Assembly: GCF_002056795.1 (NCBI RefSeq)
Contig: NZ_CP020104.1
Coordinates: forward strand, 4,287,501 to 4,351,500
Direction: 5' to 3'
Origin: Spirosoma aerolatum
Lineage (GTDB): Bacteria; Bacteroidota; Bacteroidia; Cytophagales; Spirosomataceae
Length of the DNA: 64,000 nt
Shown here: piece by piece, positions 62,844 through 64,000 of the stretch
Layout of the letters: the number at the start of each line of letters is the position of its first letter
Position numbering within the stretch: the stretch's first letter is position 1
Program-made: the position numbers and the translations under genes
Notes under the pieces: generated by a model
What the model saw: the letters and a program-made list of their open reading frames with translations, nothing else
Told to the model about the DNA's origin: nothing
The model's database searches: none

Positions 62844-63617
62844 ATGGCCTACGCCCTCATTACAGGAGCCAGCCGGGGCATTGGCTTAGCCATTGCGACA
62901 GAACTGGCCCGGCAAAAATTTGATCTATTGCTGGTTGCCCGTTCTGAAACATTGCTCCGGGAAGCAGCCAGTCAGCTAGCCAGCGAACATGGAATCAAAA
63001 CAGATTTCCTGGCCCTCGATCTAGCCGCCACGGGCGCTGCTCAACACGTACTTGCCTGGTGTCAGCAAAAAGGATATGCCATACAGATGCTAGTTAACAA
63101 TGCAGGCTATGGTCTGAGTGGGCCCTTTGAAAAGCATCCGTTAGCCGAACATACAGATATGATGGCGGTAAATATGACGGTTCTGGTAGAACTAACCTAC
63201 TTGTTTCTTCCTGTCCTGCGACAACAGCCTAAAGCCTACATTCTGAATATTGGAAGTTCTGCAGCCTATCAGGCCGTACCGGGGCTTAGTCTATATTCTG
63301 CCTCCAAAGCGTTTGTGCTCCAGTTTAGCCGGGGTCTGCACCAGGAATTAAAACGCTCAGCTGTATCGGTTACCTGTGTATGTCCTGGTTCTACCGATAC
63401 AAACTTCGTTGATCGGGCTCAAATTGGTGAGAAAGGCCGGAAAGCAGCCGCAAAAGTGAATATGACGCCCCAGGAAGTAGCCCGTCAGGCCGTTGAGGCC
63501 ACCTTAGCCGGGCAGGCCGAAGTCGTAACGGGCTTACTCAATAAAGCAGGAAAATTCATGGCCTGGCTGCTCCCTAAAGGACTTGTGGAAAAGACCGCTG
63601 GCAGCATATACGAATAA
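62844..63617 (+). CDS. Short-chain dehydrogenase/reductase (SDR)
   Basis: 257 aa classical SDR. NAD(P) motif TGASRGIG (residues ~7-14), NNAGYG, catalytic Ser in NIGSSAAYQ and YSASK (Tyr and Lys). PGSTDTNF is typical of the DltE-like/YdfG subgroup. Substrate unknown. Confidence 0.93.
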   Translation: MAYALITGASRGIGLAIATELARQKFDLLLVARSETLLREAASQLASEHGIKTDFLALDLAATGAAQHVLAWCQQKGYAIQMLVNNAGYGLSGPFEKHPLAEHTDMMAVNMTVLVELTYLFLPVLRQQPKAYILNIGSSAAYQAVPGLSLYSASKAFVLQFSRGLHQELKRSAVSVTCVCPGSTDTNFVDRAQIGEKGRKAAAKVNMTPQEVARQAVEATLAGQAEVVTGLLNKAGKFMAWLLPKGLVEKTAGSIYE

Positions 63618-63751
63618 CCATTTTTGCATTCCGCTAATAAATGGCACTTTATTTGTCATACTATAGTTTTAGACATATAACTATATAAAGACGTTGGATG
63701 CAGACCTTATCGTAAACCAAGTTTCCTAGCCTGCCGACGTCCAACCAATTC

Positions 63752-64000
63752 ATGCAATTTTCCGATTTATCAGTAATAGATCCTATCCTGAAAGCGCTTG
63801 CTGAAGAAGGATATACCACCCCAACCCCCATTCAGGAACAAGCCATTCCCATCTTGCTGCGTCGTCGCGACTTATTGGGCTGTGCGCAAACCGGGACTGG
63901 TAAAACAGCCGCTTTTGCCATTCCTATTCTGCAATTGCTCAATGAAGACCGGGTTAAAAATCCGAAAGCTCCCCGGCGCATCAAAACACTGGTACTGACG
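63752..64000 (+). CDS. DEAD-box RNA helicase, N-terminal part (cut by window edge)
   Basis: The frame is open from ATG 63752 to the window end (83 codons). Q motif GYTTPTPIQEQAIP, then motif I AQTGTGKTAAFAIPILQLL, are typical of RhlE-type cold-shock RNA helicases. The rest lies to the right. Confidence 0.92.
   Translation, partial: MQFSDLSVIDPILKALAEEGYTTPTPIQEQAIPILLRRRDLLGCAQTGTGKTAAFAIPILQLLNEDRVKNPKAPRRIKTLVLT

Overview
The window looks like chromosome from a Gram-negative member of the Bacteroidota, most like the Cytophagales (Spirosoma and relatives). This is judged from protein style and signals, not from a database match. The signals are: lipoprotein and Sec signal peptides throughout, a subtilase with a C-terminal type IX secretion sorting tail, DUF4249 and DUF2911 proteins, Omp85 proteins, and promoters of the Bacteroidota form (TTTG, about 19-20 nt, TAnnTTTG) with little Shine-Dalgarno signal. 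Gene density is high. No rRNA, tRNA, transposase, integrase or phage gene was seen.

Layout. 0-5.4 kb: tyrS, queA with a small membrane protein, a PduO-type cobalamin adenosyltransferase and ilvE. 5.5-11.3 kb: secreted and lipoprotein genes (CBM-like lipoprotein, erythromycin-esterase-like lipoprotein, large TIM-barrel-like secreted protein, TonB-C-like protein). 10.7-18.5 kb, minus strand: a heterodimeric ABC exporter with one degenerate ATP site, a long flotillin-like protein and an Omp85 protein. 18.7-21.1 kb: an MFS sugar transporter followed by a PfkB sugar kinase. 21.2-32.5 kb: M1 and S9 peptidases, lgt, yidD, a GroES-like protein, a sialate O-acetylesterase-like enzyme and a DUF2911 protein. 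32.6-39.1 kb: a long acyl-CoA dehydrogenase, an orphan three-repeat CRISPR array, an AddB-like helicase-nuclease and MiaE.

39.2-42.4 kb: an operon of a HlyD-type adaptor, a DUF4956 membrane protein and a TolC-type channel, with no recognisable pump. 42.6-47 kb: lipoprotein MsrA, then an undescribed four-gene module: a Pro-rich coiled-coil protein, a membrane coiled-coil protein, a membrane-anchored PPX/GppA-like (ASKHA) protein and a multi-span membrane protein. All three of its internal junctions carry an inverted repeat. 47-54.8 kb: EamA transporter with a divergent LysR regulator, subtilase, macrodomain, O-methyltransferase, NUDIX and a second DUF2911 protein. 55-64 kb: DUF4249 protein, a sodium:solute symporter with a 41-residue companion, class III aminotransferase, Omp85 barrel without POTRA, phytanoyl-CoA dioxygenase-like enzyme, SDR, and the start of a DEAD-box RNA helicase cut by the window edge.

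The main unexplained signals are: (1) the four-gene coiled-coil/PPX-like module; (2) the adaptor-DUF4956-TolC operon; (3) a set of long intergenic palindromes (stems up to 38 bp, some perfect) with different sequences, at least two of which share a repeat family; (4) small membrane proteins missed by length cut-offs. Residue positions, coordinates and pairings were read by eye and may be off by one or two bases.
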